From NCBI GenBank assembly GCA_002424525.1, contig DIKJ01000198.1, positions 54,324 to 75,528 on the forward strand: DNA of 21,205 nt. Direction: 5' to 3'. The notes beneath the pieces were generated by a model. It saw only the letters and a program-made list of their open reading frames with translations, made no database searches and had not been told where the DNA came from. This DNA is from Bacteroidales bacterium UBA5621 (GTDB taxonomy: Bacteria; Bacteroidota; Bacteroidia; Bacteroidales; VadinHA17). Below, one piece after another: positions 8,629-16,005 of the stretch. Position numbers and translations under genes: made by a program. How positions within the stretch are numbered: position 1 is the first letter of the stretch; every line of letters starts with the position of its first letter.

Positions 8629-8636
8629 CAAATATA
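8629..8636 (-). promoter_or_regulatory. Candidate tamB promoter, -7 box
   Basis: On the minus strand the bases read TATATTTG, an exact TAnnTTTG match. Transcription would begin near 8622-8625. That leaves 5-8 bases before the ATG at 8617 but about 50 before the in-frame ATG at 8575, which favours the downstream start. No clear -33 TTTG is seen at normal spacing. Confidence 0.5.
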
Positions 8637-8801
8637 ACAAAAACAAAGCCAAAGTTTTATATACCGGGTTTGCCTGAAGACAGCCGGGATAGTTTATTCC
8701 AGGTTGAAAAGAGAATTTGATGTATAATATAAGGACGTTTGATTATTGGTCAGGATCAGGACTATCTGTCGGGTTTTGTAATTCATTTGATAATATTTGA
8801 T

Positions 8802-8809
8802 TATAATTG
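8802..8809 (+). promoter_or_regulatory. Possible tsaD promoter, -7 box
   Basis: TATAATTG differs from TAnnTTTG by one base. A TTTG at 8775-8778 lies 23 bases upstream, slightly further than usual. A transcript starting near 8815 would include the TTG start at 8838 but not the upstream in-frame TTG at 8739. The remainder of the 8618-8837 divergent gap is AT-rich and shows nothing else I can support. Confidence 0.3.
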
Positions 8810-8837
8810 TCGCTGTATAAATATTTACGTCAAGATT

Positions 8838-9854
8838 TTGGCAACAGTAACAATTCTGGCAGTTGAATCGTCGTGCGACGACACCTCAGTTGCTGTCGTG
8901 CGCGATGGAAGGGTTTTATCGAACCTCATAGCAAACCAGTCTGTCCATCTCTCTTATGGAGGGGTGGTTCCGGAGCTGGCCTCCCGGGCTCATCAGGCCA
9001 ACATCGTGCCTGTTACCGACCAGGCTCTCAGGTTAGCCGGGATTTCCGCTTCAGAAATTGATGCGATAGCTTTCACCCGCGGTCCCGGACTTCTGGGCTC
9101 TTTGCTTGTAGGGGTCTCCTTTGCAAAGGGTTTTGCACTTGCCCGCAGAATACCATTGATTGAAGTGAACCATCTGCAGGCTCATGTTCTGGTTCATTTC
9201 ATTGCTGACAAAGAGAATGAAGCAAAAATTCCATCATTCCCCTTCCTCTGCCTGCTTGTTTCCGGAGGACATACGAAGATCATTGTGCTAAAAAGCCATC
9301 TCGAAATGGAGGTTATCGGCAATACCCGTGATGATGCGGCAGGCGAGGCCTTCGATAAATGCGGCAAGCTTATGGGATTTCCGTACCCTGCCGGTCCGGT
9401 GATCGACCGCACCTCAGCTGGAGGGAACCCGGATGCCTATCATTTTTCAAAACCGGTGGTCAGGGGACTTGATTTCAGTTTCAGCGGATTGAAAACGAAT
9501 TTCATGTATTTCCTGAGGGATAAAACCATTGAAGATCCGGATTTTGTTGAGAAAAACAGGGCCGATCTGTGTGCCTCACTTCAGCAAACGATAGTAAACA
9601 TACTTCTTTCGAGGCTTATTAAGGCGTCACAGCAGACAGGAATAACAGAAATAGGCATTGCCGGGGGTGTTGCAGCCAATTCGGGACTGAGAAAAGCTGT
9701 AAGGGAAGAGGGTGAAAAAAGAGGATGGAACATGTTTATTCCCCATCTATCCCTCACTTCGGATAATGCCGCCATGATTGGTATTACAGGGTATTACAAG
9801 TACCTTCACGGGGATTTTTCTGATCAGGGTGTAATCCCCCTGGCAAGGTTGTGA
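8838..9854 (+). CDS. tsaD: tRNA N6-threonylcarbamoyladenosine transferase TsaD (TTG start)
   Basis: Catalytic subunit of the essential complex that transfers the threonylcarbamoyl group from TC-AMP to A37 of ANN-decoding tRNAs (t6A). It belongs to the ASKHA/Kae1/YgjD superfamily. From the chosen start the 338-residue product begins MATVTILAVESSCDDTS, matching the family's N-terminus and length. The metal-binding histidines H112 and H116 (NHLQAH), the AFTRGPGLLGSLLVG motif, the LLVSGGHT nucleotide motif, DDAAGEAFDK and the C-terminal GGVAANSGLR and SDNAAMIGITGY motifs are present. No ATG or GTG lies near the N-terminus. The frame stays open to a TTG at 8739, but that would add 33 residues unlike the family, so TTG at 8838 is preferred. 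TsaB, TsaC and TsaE are not in the window. Confidence 0.96.
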   Translation: MATVTILAVESSCDDTSVAVVRDGRVLSNLIANQSVHLSYGGVVPELASRAHQANIVPVTDQALRLAGISASEIDAIAFTRGPGLLGSLLVGVSFAKGFALARRIPLIEVNHLQAHVLVHFIADKENEAKIPSFPFLCLLVSGGHTKIIVLKSHLEMEVIGNTRDDAAGEAFDKCGKLMGFPYPAGPVIDRTSAGGNPDAYHFSKPVVRGLDFSFSGLKTNFMYFLRDKTIEDPDFVEKNRADLCASLQQTIVNILLSRLIKASQQTGITEIGIAGGVAANSGLRKAVREEGEKRGWNMFIPHLSLTSDNAAMIGITGYYKYLHGDFSDQGVIPLARL

Positions 9855-9915
9855 CACTCTGGCCGCCATTTTCCAATCAGGCCTGCCTGTTAATGAGTAT
9901 ATTAAATTTATTTCT

Positions 9916-9923
9916 TAAATTTG
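9916..9923 (+). promoter_or_regulatory. Candidate promoter for the SiaC-family gene, -7 box
   Basis: TAAATTTG is an exact TAnnTTTG match, ending 19 bases before the ATG at 9943. The predicted leader is about 13-15 bases. No -33 element is evident. The 9855-9942 gap shows no convincing terminator for tsaD. Confidence 0.5.
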
Positions 9924-9942
9924 GAAATAAAAAAATACTTTC

Positions 9943-10317
9943 ATGGAGGAACTTAGGATCCCGCCCACCAGAAATTCACCGGAGGTGATTTTGACGCCGG
10001 AAGGATTTATCAGAATCAAGGGGCGTTCTATTCACGAGAACGTGGTTGATTTTTATGAACCTGTTGAGTCCTGGATAACTGAATACATTAAAAACCCGGC
10101 AGATATTACCTGTGTTGATATCAACCTTGAGTACTTTAACAGTGCTAGCGCCAAGACAATTATTCACCTCCTTCAGATAGTCACTTACGTCCAGCTTAAG
10201 AATAAAAAGTTCCTTTTCAACTGGTTTTATGAAGAGGGCGATGAAGATGTCCTTGAAAGGGGGCAATACTTCGCATCGATACTGGACGTGCCATTCAACT
10301 TTATCAGGACAACCTGA
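9943..10317 (+). CDS. SiaC-family (DUF1987) regulatory phosphoprotein
   Basis: The 124-residue protein matches the SiaC/DUF1987 family in layout. It has an N-terminal IPPTRNSPEV segment, a strand pair around LTPEGFIRIKGRS, the SIHENVVDFYEPVESWI helix (about 29-45), a central strand and then LEYFNSASAKTIIHLL (62-77). In Pseudomonas, SiaC is phosphorylated by the kinase SiaB, dephosphorylated by a PP2C phosphatase, and in its free form activates a diguanylate cyclase. The fold resembles anti-sigma-factor antagonists. The phosphosite threonine of Pseudomonas SiaC appears to align with S67 here, which is my alignment by eye. No SiaB kinase, phosphatase or diguanylate cyclase lies in the window, so its partners are unknown. 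The gene has its own -7 box and ends 7 bases from the convergent J-domain gene. Confidence 0.82.
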   Translation: MEELRIPPTRNSPEVILTPEGFIRIKGRSIHENVVDFYEPVESWITEYIKNPADITCVDINLEYFNSASAKTIIHLLQIVTYVQLKNKKFLFNWFYEEGDEDVLERGQYFASILDVPFNFIRTT

Positions 10318-10324
10318 GTAAATT

Positions 10325-10888
10325 TCAGGCGCTGCCTTTCTTCCTCTTTTTTGATTGCCTGATAAATGATCTGAGGTAGATAAACGACACCGTGAAAAGT
10401 ATGACACTAAGGGTCAGGAGGAAAAGGAATGTGAAGATCGGCGGCTTTTCCGCCACATCAGCGGGATGTTTAAGTCTGAAGAAGAAACCGAATATTGTAT
10501 AAACAAACACCATCACCGACATCGCGAAGCTGATTATTATAGTAGTTCCGTCGAGGATCCTTGTTGATTTGTAAAAGCTTGTGCTTTTGAAACTTGCGTA
10601 TGATGAATCGGAATAAGCCCGGGCACGCTGCCTTGTTCTGTCCTGTCTGTATTTCCGCCACTCCTCCATGATCTGTTCATAGCTCCTTTCGCCGGCAGTT
10701 GCTTTCCCATGATGTGATATAAGAAAATCGTAAGCTTCTGTTACAAGGATGAACATATCCTTGGCGCCGGCAGAGTGATTCACATCAGGGTGAAACAGGC
10801 GCGCCTTCTTTCTGTATGCCCTTTTGATGTCATCTTCAGATGCATTTAAGGGCAACTCCAGTATCTTATAATATTCAGTTATTGTCAT
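10325..10888 (-). CDS. Membrane-anchored J-domain protein
   Basis: A 187-residue DnaJ-type co-chaperone. The J domain fills residues 4-65 (YYKILELPLNASEDDIKRAY), with the essential HPD motif at 33-35, which would stimulate DnaK ATPase. There is no Gly/Phe region, zinc finger or substrate-binding C-terminal domain, so it is not DnaJ itself. A charged basic linker (about 66-110) leads to two hydrophobic helices at about 115-140 and 148-172 and a Lys/Arg-rich tail (KKRKKGS). The J domain therefore probably sits in the cytoplasm, tethered to the inner membrane. It follows rnfA by 43 bases on the same strand with no visible terminator, so it may be the last gene of the rnf transcript. Client proteins are unknown; assembly of a membrane complex is one inference. 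Confidence 0.87.
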   Translation of the reverse strand: MTITEYYKILELPLNASEDDIKRAYRKKARLFHPDVNHSAGAKDMFILVTEAYDFLISHHGKATAGERSYEQIMEEWRKYRQDRTRQRARAYSDSSYASFKSTSFYKSTRILDGTTIIISFAMSVMVFVYTIFGFFFRLKHPADVAEKPPIFTFLFLLTLSVILFTVSFIYLRSFIRQSKKRKKGSA

Positions 10889-10931
10889 TCATCCCTCAGA
10901 CAGGAAACATTATTCAGAGGCTCAGGGTACG

Positions 10932-11504
10932 TTAAACTATGCCTGTGAAACCCATGAAAGCCAGAGCCAGAATTCCGGCTACAATAAGAGCAACAGGAGC
11001 CCCTTTAACCCCTTTTGGGATATCTGCCAGTTCAAGCTGCTCGCGAATTCCGGCCAGAATAATCAGTGCAAGGCCAAAGCCCAGGGCTGTGGCTGCGCTG
11101 TAAACGACTCCCTCAATCAGGTTAAATTCCTTTTTGATCACCAGGATGGCGACCCCCAGTACCGCGCAATTTGTAGTTATAAGAGGAAGAAAGATCCCCA
11201 GTGCCTGGTAGAGAGGCTGGCTAATCTTTTTCAGGACGATCTCAACCATCTGAACCAGCGAAGCTATGATGAGTATGTAGGTAATGGTCTGCATAAAGAC
11301 AATACCGAGCTTCTCAAGTATCAGGGTATAAATGAGATAAGTTACAATTGCGGCAAGCACCATAACAAAAGTCACCGCTCCGCTCATCCCGACAGCTGTG
11401 CTTACCTTGTTTGAGACGCCCATGAAGGGGCAGACGCCCAGAAACTGTGCGAGCACTATGTTATTGACCAGGACTGCCGATATTACAATGATAATGTATT
11501 CCAT
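10932..11504 (-). CDS. rnfA: Rnf electron transport complex subunit RnfA
   Basis: Integral-membrane subunit of the ferredoxin:NAD+ oxidoreductase that pumps Na+ or H+. The 190 residues are nearly all hydrophobic with six predicted helices. The conserved NNIVLAQFLGVCPFMGVS stretch holds C25, and the GIFLPLITTNCAVLGVA stretch holds C113. In the Nqr/Rnf family these paired cysteines, together with the pair in RnfE, ligate an intramembrane 2Fe-2S cluster. The length is standard. The ATG follows the rnfE stop by 12 bases and rnfA is the last canonical subunit gene of the operon. The family is closely related to NqrE, but the RnfB and RnfC genes upstream identify this as Rnf. Confidence 0.96.
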   Translation of the reverse strand: MEYIIIVISAVLVNNIVLAQFLGVCPFMGVSNKVSTAVGMSGAVTFVMVLAAIVTYLIYTLILEKLGIVFMQTITYILIIASLVQMVEIVLKKISQPLYQALGIFLPLITTNCAVLGVAILVIKKEFNLIEGVVYSAATALGFGLALIILAGIREQLELADIPKGVKGAPVALIVAGILALAFMGFTGIV

Positions 11505-11516
11505 TGTCTGCTGATT

Positions 11517-12098
11517 TTATGTTTTTCTGATCCTGTTGATAAAAGCTATCAGGTACCCGAGAGCAATAAATGCACCCGGGGCCAGTACAAAGACTAGAAT
11601 GCCGTCGCCGTTTATGAATTTATAATTGAATATTGCCCCACTGCCGGCGATCTCACGGAAAGCCCCGAGTATTCCGAGTGCCATTGTAAATCCGAGTCCC
11701 ATGCCCAGGCCGTCGAGGAATGCGGTAGGCAGGTCGTTCTTGCTGGCAAAAGCTTCGGCACGCCCCAGGACAATGCAGTTGACCACGATAAGCGGGATGA
11801 AGATACCAAGCTTTTCATACAGTTCCGGCACATAGGCATTCATCAGCAGGTCGACAATAGTAACGAAGGATGCTATGATGACGATGAATGAAGGTATCCT
11901 AACCTTGTCGGGTATCAGTTTTGAAATAAGCGATACAACGGTGTTGGACCCCAGCAGTACAAAGGTCGTTGCTATTCCCATGCCGAGCCCGTTGATCGCT
12001 GAGGTGGTTGTTGCCAGTGCAGGGCAGAGGCCCAGCACCAGGACGAAAAGAGGATTCTCCCTGAAGAAACCCTTAGTAAAATTCTGTAACTGATTCAT
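11517..12098 (-). CDS. rnfE: Rnf electron transport complex subunit RnfE
   Basis: Membrane subunit paired with RnfA (NqrD homologue). The 193 residues carry six predicted helices. C25 in [17 protein letters not shown] and C108 in [20 protein letters not shown] occupy positions equivalent to the RnfA cysteines, in keeping with the inverted pseudo-symmetry of the two proteins and a shared 2Fe-2S cluster. The charged KDNLP-type loop of the family appears here as [19 protein letters not shown]. The gene starts 16 bases after the rnfG stop and ends 12 bases before rnfA, fitting tight co-transcription. Confidence 0.96.
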   Translation of the reverse strand: MNQLQNFTKGFFRENPLFVLVLGLCPALATTTSAINGLGMGIATTFVLLGSNTVVSLISKLIPDKVRIPSFIVIIASFVTIVDLLMNAYVPELYEKLGIFIPLIVVNCIVLGRAEAFASKNDLPTAFLDGLGMGLGFTMALGILGAFREIAGSGAIFNYKFINGDGILVFVLAPGAFIALGYLIAFINRIRKT

Positions 12099-12114
12099 TT
12101 TTCAGGACTCTGAA

Positions 12115-12759
12115 TTATTCTTTGTTTTTCTCTTTTTTACTTTCATCTGAAGGATCGGTACTCTCTGTGGAACCTGAATTGCCATCCCATTGGCCACTGG
12201 CGAAAAGGGAGTTATAAGCTCTCTGAACTGCATCACAGAATGCCCTTGAGCTTATTGTGGCTGCAGTTATCGCATCTACCGGGCCCCCGTCCTTGTTTAC
12301 CCTGAGCACGAAATCCGACGGGTTTTTCCCGATGAACTGGTTCTTGAAAGCAGGTTCATCCATCTTTGTTCCAAGTCCGGGTGTTTCCTTATGTTCAAGA
12401 ACTGTGATGTAATTAATCGTACCATCCGGTTTGAATCCGGCCATTATACGTATATCGCCGCTGAACCCGCTTTTAGTGTAAGTATTGACAGCATAACCGG
12501 TTAATACCCCGTCCTTTTTTGCCGGGTAAACATCAAGGCTGTCTCCTTCGCCGGTTGCGACCCTGAAAACCTCCTCATCCGGGTTGTTGGTGAATTCCGG
12601 CACAACCAGCTTTATTGCATCAAGCTTCTTCTTCAGGGCTGACATCTCGATCGGTTTCTTTGTCAGTTCATAAACAAATCCAAGGCAGGTCGCTGCAACA
12701 AAAGCTATCAGCGTAAGGGTAAGAACCATGTTTTTGAAAGTCGATTCGGTCTTAGCCAT
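12115..12759 (-). CDS. rnfG: Rnf electron transport complex subunit RnfG (covalent FMN)
   Basis: Periplasmic flavoprotein subunit (NqrC homologue) anchored by one N-terminal helix (about 10-30). The FMN-binding domain spans about 75-185. The flavin-attachment motif reads DAITAATIS, giving T168 as the residue that would carry FMN through a phosphoester bond; the family's usual SGAT appears here as TAAT. The preceding KETPGLGTK motif is intact. The 214-residue product ends in a hydrophilic Ser/Glu/Lys-rich tail (about 192-214), not part of the fold. The ATG overlaps the last 8 bases of rnfD, implying coupled translation. An ApbE-type flavin transferase would be needed for maturation and is not encoded here. 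Confidence 0.95.
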   Translation of the reverse strand: MAKTESTFKNMVLTLTLIAFVAATCLGFVYELTKKPIEMSALKKKLDAIKLVVPEFTNNPDEEVFRVATGEGDSLDVYPAKKDGVLTGYAVNTYTKSGFSGDIRIMAGFKPDGTINYITVLEHKETPGLGTKMDEPAFKNQFIGKNPSDFVLRVNKDGGPVDAITAATISSRAFCDAVQRAYNSLFASGQWDGNSGSTESTDPSDESKKEKNKE

Positions 12760-13753
12760 TTTTTACCTCCTCTCCAAACCGTTTTGGTTTTATATAAGTA
12801 TTCATAAGCGGAACAAATGCATTCATTATCAGTATGGCAAAGGAGACCCCTTCGGGATATGCTCCGAATACCCTGATTACAACTGTAATAATCCCGATCC
12901 CGCATCCATAGATGATCATGGCTTTCGGATTCATCGGCGATGTTACATAATCGGTGGCCATGTAGATTGCCCCGAGCAGTATTCCTCCTGTCAGCAGGTG
13001 GAACAGGGGATCGGCATTTTTCTCCGGGGCTGCATGCCATAATATGGTTGTAAAAATGAGAAAGCTCCCGATCACTGATACAGGTATATGCCAGGTAATG
13101 ATCTTTCTTATAAGCATGTAGGCAAATCCTATCAGGAGGGCCGCCGCTGCAATCTCGCCCATCGATCCGCCCATATAACCATAGAAGAGCTGCATGTGCG
13201 ACGGAACCTGATCCATGAGCGCCGAGACCTGTTCTCCACCTTTTATTCCTGCCTTTATCACGGCCAGCGGCGTTGCTCCTGTTACAGCATCGGCGTAACC
13301 TGTGCCGAATCCTGAGGGAACTGGCCACGATGTCATCTGCACAGGGAATGAGATAAGCATGAAGACACGCCCCACAAGGGCGGGATTGAAGGGATTGTTG
13401 CCCAGGCCTCCAAAGGTCATTTTAGCAACCCCTATTGCCACTAAACTGCCAAGCACCACAAGCACGACAGGGAAGTTTGAAGGCAGGTTGAAGGCGAGAA
13501 GAAGCCCGGTTACCACAGCCGATCCGTCGGTTATGGTGATTGCTTTTTTCAGGAGAAACCTCTGAATGAGGTATTCAAAGAGAACGCAGGAGAGGACCGC
13601 TGTAATTGTAACTATAATTGCGCCCCAGCCGAAGAAATATATCGATGCGGCAAGAGCGGGTATGAGGGCGAGCACGACACCCAGCATCAGTTTTCTCGTT
13701 GTCTCCTTTCCGTACACATGAGGCGACGGAGATACATTTAGAAGGTTACTCAT
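12752..13753 (-). CDS. rnfD: Rnf electron transport complex subunit RnfD (covalent FMN)
   Basis: Polytopic membrane subunit (NqrB homologue) that carries a second covalently bound FMN. The 333 residues have about ten hydrophobic helices. The N-terminal SPSPHVYGKETTRKLM stretch and the KMTFGGLGNNPFNPALVGR motif (about 111-129) are strongly conserved in the family. The attachment motif DAVTGATPL puts FMN on T161. The conserved DYVTSPMNPKA and GxYPEGVSFAIL-like segments follow near the C-terminus. The ATG lies 20 bases after the rnfC stop and the end overlaps the rnfG start by 8 bases. All motifs are intact. Confidence 0.96.
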   Translation of the reverse strand: MSNLLNVSPSPHVYGKETTRKLMLGVVLALIPALAASIYFFGWGAIIVTITAVLSCVLFEYLIQRFLLKKAITITDGSAVVTGLLLAFNLPSNFPVVLVVLGSLVAIGVAKMTFGGLGNNPFNPALVGRVFMLISFPVQMTSWPVPSGFGTGYADAVTGATPLAVIKAGIKGGEQVSALMDQVPSHMQLFYGYMGGSMGEIAAAALLIGFAYMLIRKIITWHIPVSVIGSFLIFTTILWHAAPEKNADPLFHLLTGGILLGAIYMATDYVTSPMNPKAMIIYGCGIGIITVVIRVFGAYPEGVSFAILIMNAFVPLMNTYIKPKRFGEEVKNG

Positions 13754-13773
13754 ATATAAGATCAGATTGCATA

Positions 13774-15108
13774 TTATTTTAAATTCCGTTCACGTGCCAT
13801 CTTAATCACGATCCCTTTGCCAAGCCGGATGTAATCCAGCAGAGGCCTGGCCGCAGGACATGTGTAACTGCATGAACCGCACTCCATGCAGTCGGTAATC
13901 TTTTCGGTTTCAGCTCTTTCATATAAGCCCAGTTCAGCAAGTGTCATCAGCAGGTATGGCTCAAGGCCGAGAGGACAGACTGACACACATCTGGCGCACC
14001 TGATACAGGGCTCACTGCCGGCCCTTCCGGATTCCTCAAGGGGGATCAGTAAAAGTCCTGACATCCCTTTAACAACAGGCACGTCAGTGTTATTTATCGC
14101 TTTACCCATCATTGGGCCTCCGGCGACTATTTTCCCCGTGTCTTCAGGCATCCCTCCGGCGGCTGCGATCAGTTTGCTTACCGGAGTTCCTGTCCTTACC
14201 AGGAAGTTGCCGGGTGAAGAAAGGGATCTCCCTGTAACTGTCACGACTCTTTCAAAGAGTGGTTTGTTCTTCTGCACGGCTTCGTAGACTGCAAATGCCG
14301 TACCGACGTTATGCACAACTGTACCTACATCGAGAGGGAGGCGCCCTGAAGGTACTTCTCTTTTTATCAGTGCCTTGATAAGTTGTTTTTCGGCTCCCTG
14401 AGGGTATTTTACCTTCAACCCGTGAACTGTTATCCCCTTGAATCCTGAAGCCAGTTTTGCAATGTGTGCCAGGGCATCCGGCTTGTTGCTTTCAATGCCG
14501 ATAAGGGCTTTTTCGACCCTCAGGGCTTTCATCAGGATTGTAGCGCCGGTAAGAACCTCTTCACCCCTTTCAAGCATAAGGCGGTGATCCGCAGTAAGGT
14601 AGGGTTCACATTCAACCCCGTTGATAATAAGAACGTCGCACTTTTTCCCCGAAGGAACGGTAAGCTTGACATGTGAAGGGAAAGTGGCTCCTCCCAATCC
14701 TACAATACCGGCATCGAGGCATTTTCTGGTAATCTCTTCAGGGGTTAAACCAACATCCTGGATGATCTCCTCGCTTCTGTCGATAGTATCAACCCATTCA
14801 TCTCCCGAAACATCAATGAAGACAGCAGTCTGCTTATATCCGGTAGTATCGGTTACCATATCGATCTTACTGACTTTTCCTGAAACGGAAGAATGAATAT
14901 TTGAGGAGACAAAGCCTTTGCTTGTTGCTATTGTCTGTCCTGCCTTTACGGTATCACCCTTGTTTACAATGGCAGTTGCAGGGGCACCAATATGCTGTGA
15001 TACAGGTATGATGACCTGCTCCGGCAGTGGCAGGGACTGAATGGGAGCATTGGCAGTTATCTTGTTCTCGGGTGGATGAACACCTCCAGTGGGAAATGTT
15101 TTCAGCAC
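13774..15108 (-). CDS. rnfC: Rnf electron transport complex subunit RnfC (GTG start)
   Basis: Peripheral cytoplasmic subunit that binds NADH and FMN, homologous to the NuoF-type flavoprotein. The 444 residues begin MLKTFPTGGVHPPENK, the usual RnfC opening, which fixes the start at GTG 15108; the frame is closed by TAA six codons upstream. The lipoyl-like N-terminal domain is followed by a nucleotide-binding region containing GLGGATFPSHVKL and INGVECEPYLTADHRLM. Two 4Fe-4S motifs lie at C368/C371/C374/C378 and C407/C410/C413/C417. The product ends soon after the second motif, so it lacks the long Ala/Lys-rich tail of enterobacterial RsxC. The start is 27 bases after the rnfB stop. Confidence 0.96.
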   Translation of the reverse strand: MLKTFPTGGVHPPENKITANAPIQSLPLPEQVIIPVSQHIGAPATAIVNKGDTVKAGQTIATSKGFVSSNIHSSVSGKVSKIDMVTDTTGYKQTAVFIDVSGDEWVDTIDRSEEIIQDVGLTPEEITRKCLDAGIVGLGGATFPSHVKLTVPSGKKCDVLIINGVECEPYLTADHRLMLERGEEVLTGATILMKALRVEKALIGIESNKPDALAHIAKLASGFKGITVHGLKVKYPQGAEKQLIKALIKREVPSGRLPLDVGTVVHNVGTAFAVYEAVQKNKPLFERVVTVTGRSLSSPGNFLVRTGTPVSKLIAAAGGMPEDTGKIVAGGPMMGKAINNTDVPVVKGMSGLLLIPLEESGRAGSEPCIRCARCVSVCPLGLEPYLLMTLAELGLYERAETEKITDCMECGSCSYTCPAARPLLDYIRLGKGIVIKMARERNLK

Positions 15109-15135
15109 AATGATAGTATTTTGTGATTATTCATT

Positions 15136-16002
15136 TTAATTTTCAGTTGTCTGTGCAGGCTCAGCTTCGATCTTTTGTTTCCTTGGAGGGAAATTAATCT
15201 CCAGGATGGAATTGGTGGGGCATTCGGGAGCACATTTTCTGCAAAAGGTACACTTCGTTGCGTCGATATATGCCAGGTTGTTTTCAAGGGTGATGGCATC
15301 GAACTGACACACCTTCACGCATTTTCCGCACCCTATACATGCAACTTTGCATGCTCTTCTGGCAGGCCCTCCCTTGTCGCAGTTGGAGCAGGCGACATAG
15401 ATCTTCCGGTCCTTTTTTGCCTTTTTCCGGAGCTCAAAGATATTTCTCGGACAAGCTTTGACACACGCTCCGCAGGCAACACACTTTTCATCGATCACGA
15501 CGGGGAGCCTGGTTTCAGGGTCCATATAGAGAGCGCTGAAAGCGCATGCCCTTACACAATCTGCGTATTCCAGACATCCGTAACTGCAGTCACTCTCTCC
15601 CGCATAAAGGTTATGGGAGATCCTGCAATCATATACACCGGTATAATTTGATGTTTTTGGTCTGAATTCGGGTGTGCCGTTGCACAACAACACAGCAACA
15701 AGGGGATCAACCACCGGTGCTTCCTTGCCAAGTAATGCGGCTGCCTCTTCCATGATCTTTGCTCCGCCGACGGGACAGACAAGTCCTTCGAAACTATCGG
15801 CTTTCACAAGAGCTTCGGCGAAGTTGCGACAGCCGGCAAAGCCGCAGCCTCCGCAGTTGGCTGCGGGAAGTATCTCCTGAACCTCATCAATCCTGGGATC
15901 CTCAAAAACCTTGAATTTCCGGGCAACGAAGAATAAAATAACCGCCGCTATGGATGCTATAACGCTCAGGCTTATTATTGTCAGTGGAATAACGGAACTC
16001 AT
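15136..16002 (-). CDS. rnfB: Rnf electron transport complex subunit RnfB (polyferredoxin)
   Basis: Membrane-anchored ferredoxin-like subunit that takes electrons from reduced ferredoxin. A single N-terminal helix (about 5-27) precedes the (D/E)PRI-type segment and the four-cysteine motif C50/C53/C58/C76 (NCGGCGFAGC). The remainder is cysteine-rich: C139/C143/C149/C153, C174/C177/C180/C184, C222/C225/C228/C232 and C251/C254/C257/C261 each look like a 4Fe-4S set, with C107, C126, C205, C208 and C218 in addition. The 25 cysteines in 288 residues could support five, perhaps six, clusters. This is longer than the enterobacterial RsxB (about 190 residues) and closer to the long form of anaerobes. 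It starts 3 bases after the rseC stop. Confidence 0.96.
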   Translation of the reverse strand: MSSVIPLTIISLSVIASIAAVILFFVARKFKVFEDPRIDEVQEILPAANCGGCGFAGCRNFAEALVKADSFEGLVCPVGGAKIMEEAAALLGKEAPVVDPLVAVLLCNGTPEFRPKTSNYTGVYDCRISHNLYAGESDCSYGCLEYADCVRACAFSALYMDPETRLPVVIDEKCVACGACVKACPRNIFELRKKAKKDRKIYVACSNCDKGGPARRACKVACIGCGKCVKVCQFDAITLENNLAYIDATKCTFCRKCAPECPTNSILEINFPPRKQKIEAEPAQTTEN

Positions 16003-16005
16003 CTA

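Noticed and set aside
10313..10329. Small stem CCTGA/TCAGG between the convergent SiaC and J-domain genes
   Set aside because: Only five base pairs with a 7-base loop and no T-run on either strand, so it does not meet even a loose terminator standard.
10919..10927. GCTCAGG near the end of rnfA, the same heptamer as in the array at 33-60
   Set aside because: Only one copy is present, with no neighbouring units in register; most likely coincidence.
12708..13328. Minus-strand open frame (206 codons) overlapping rnfD and rnfG
   Set aside because: It is out of frame with two clear Rnf genes, rich in Arg/Cys/His, and has no domain.
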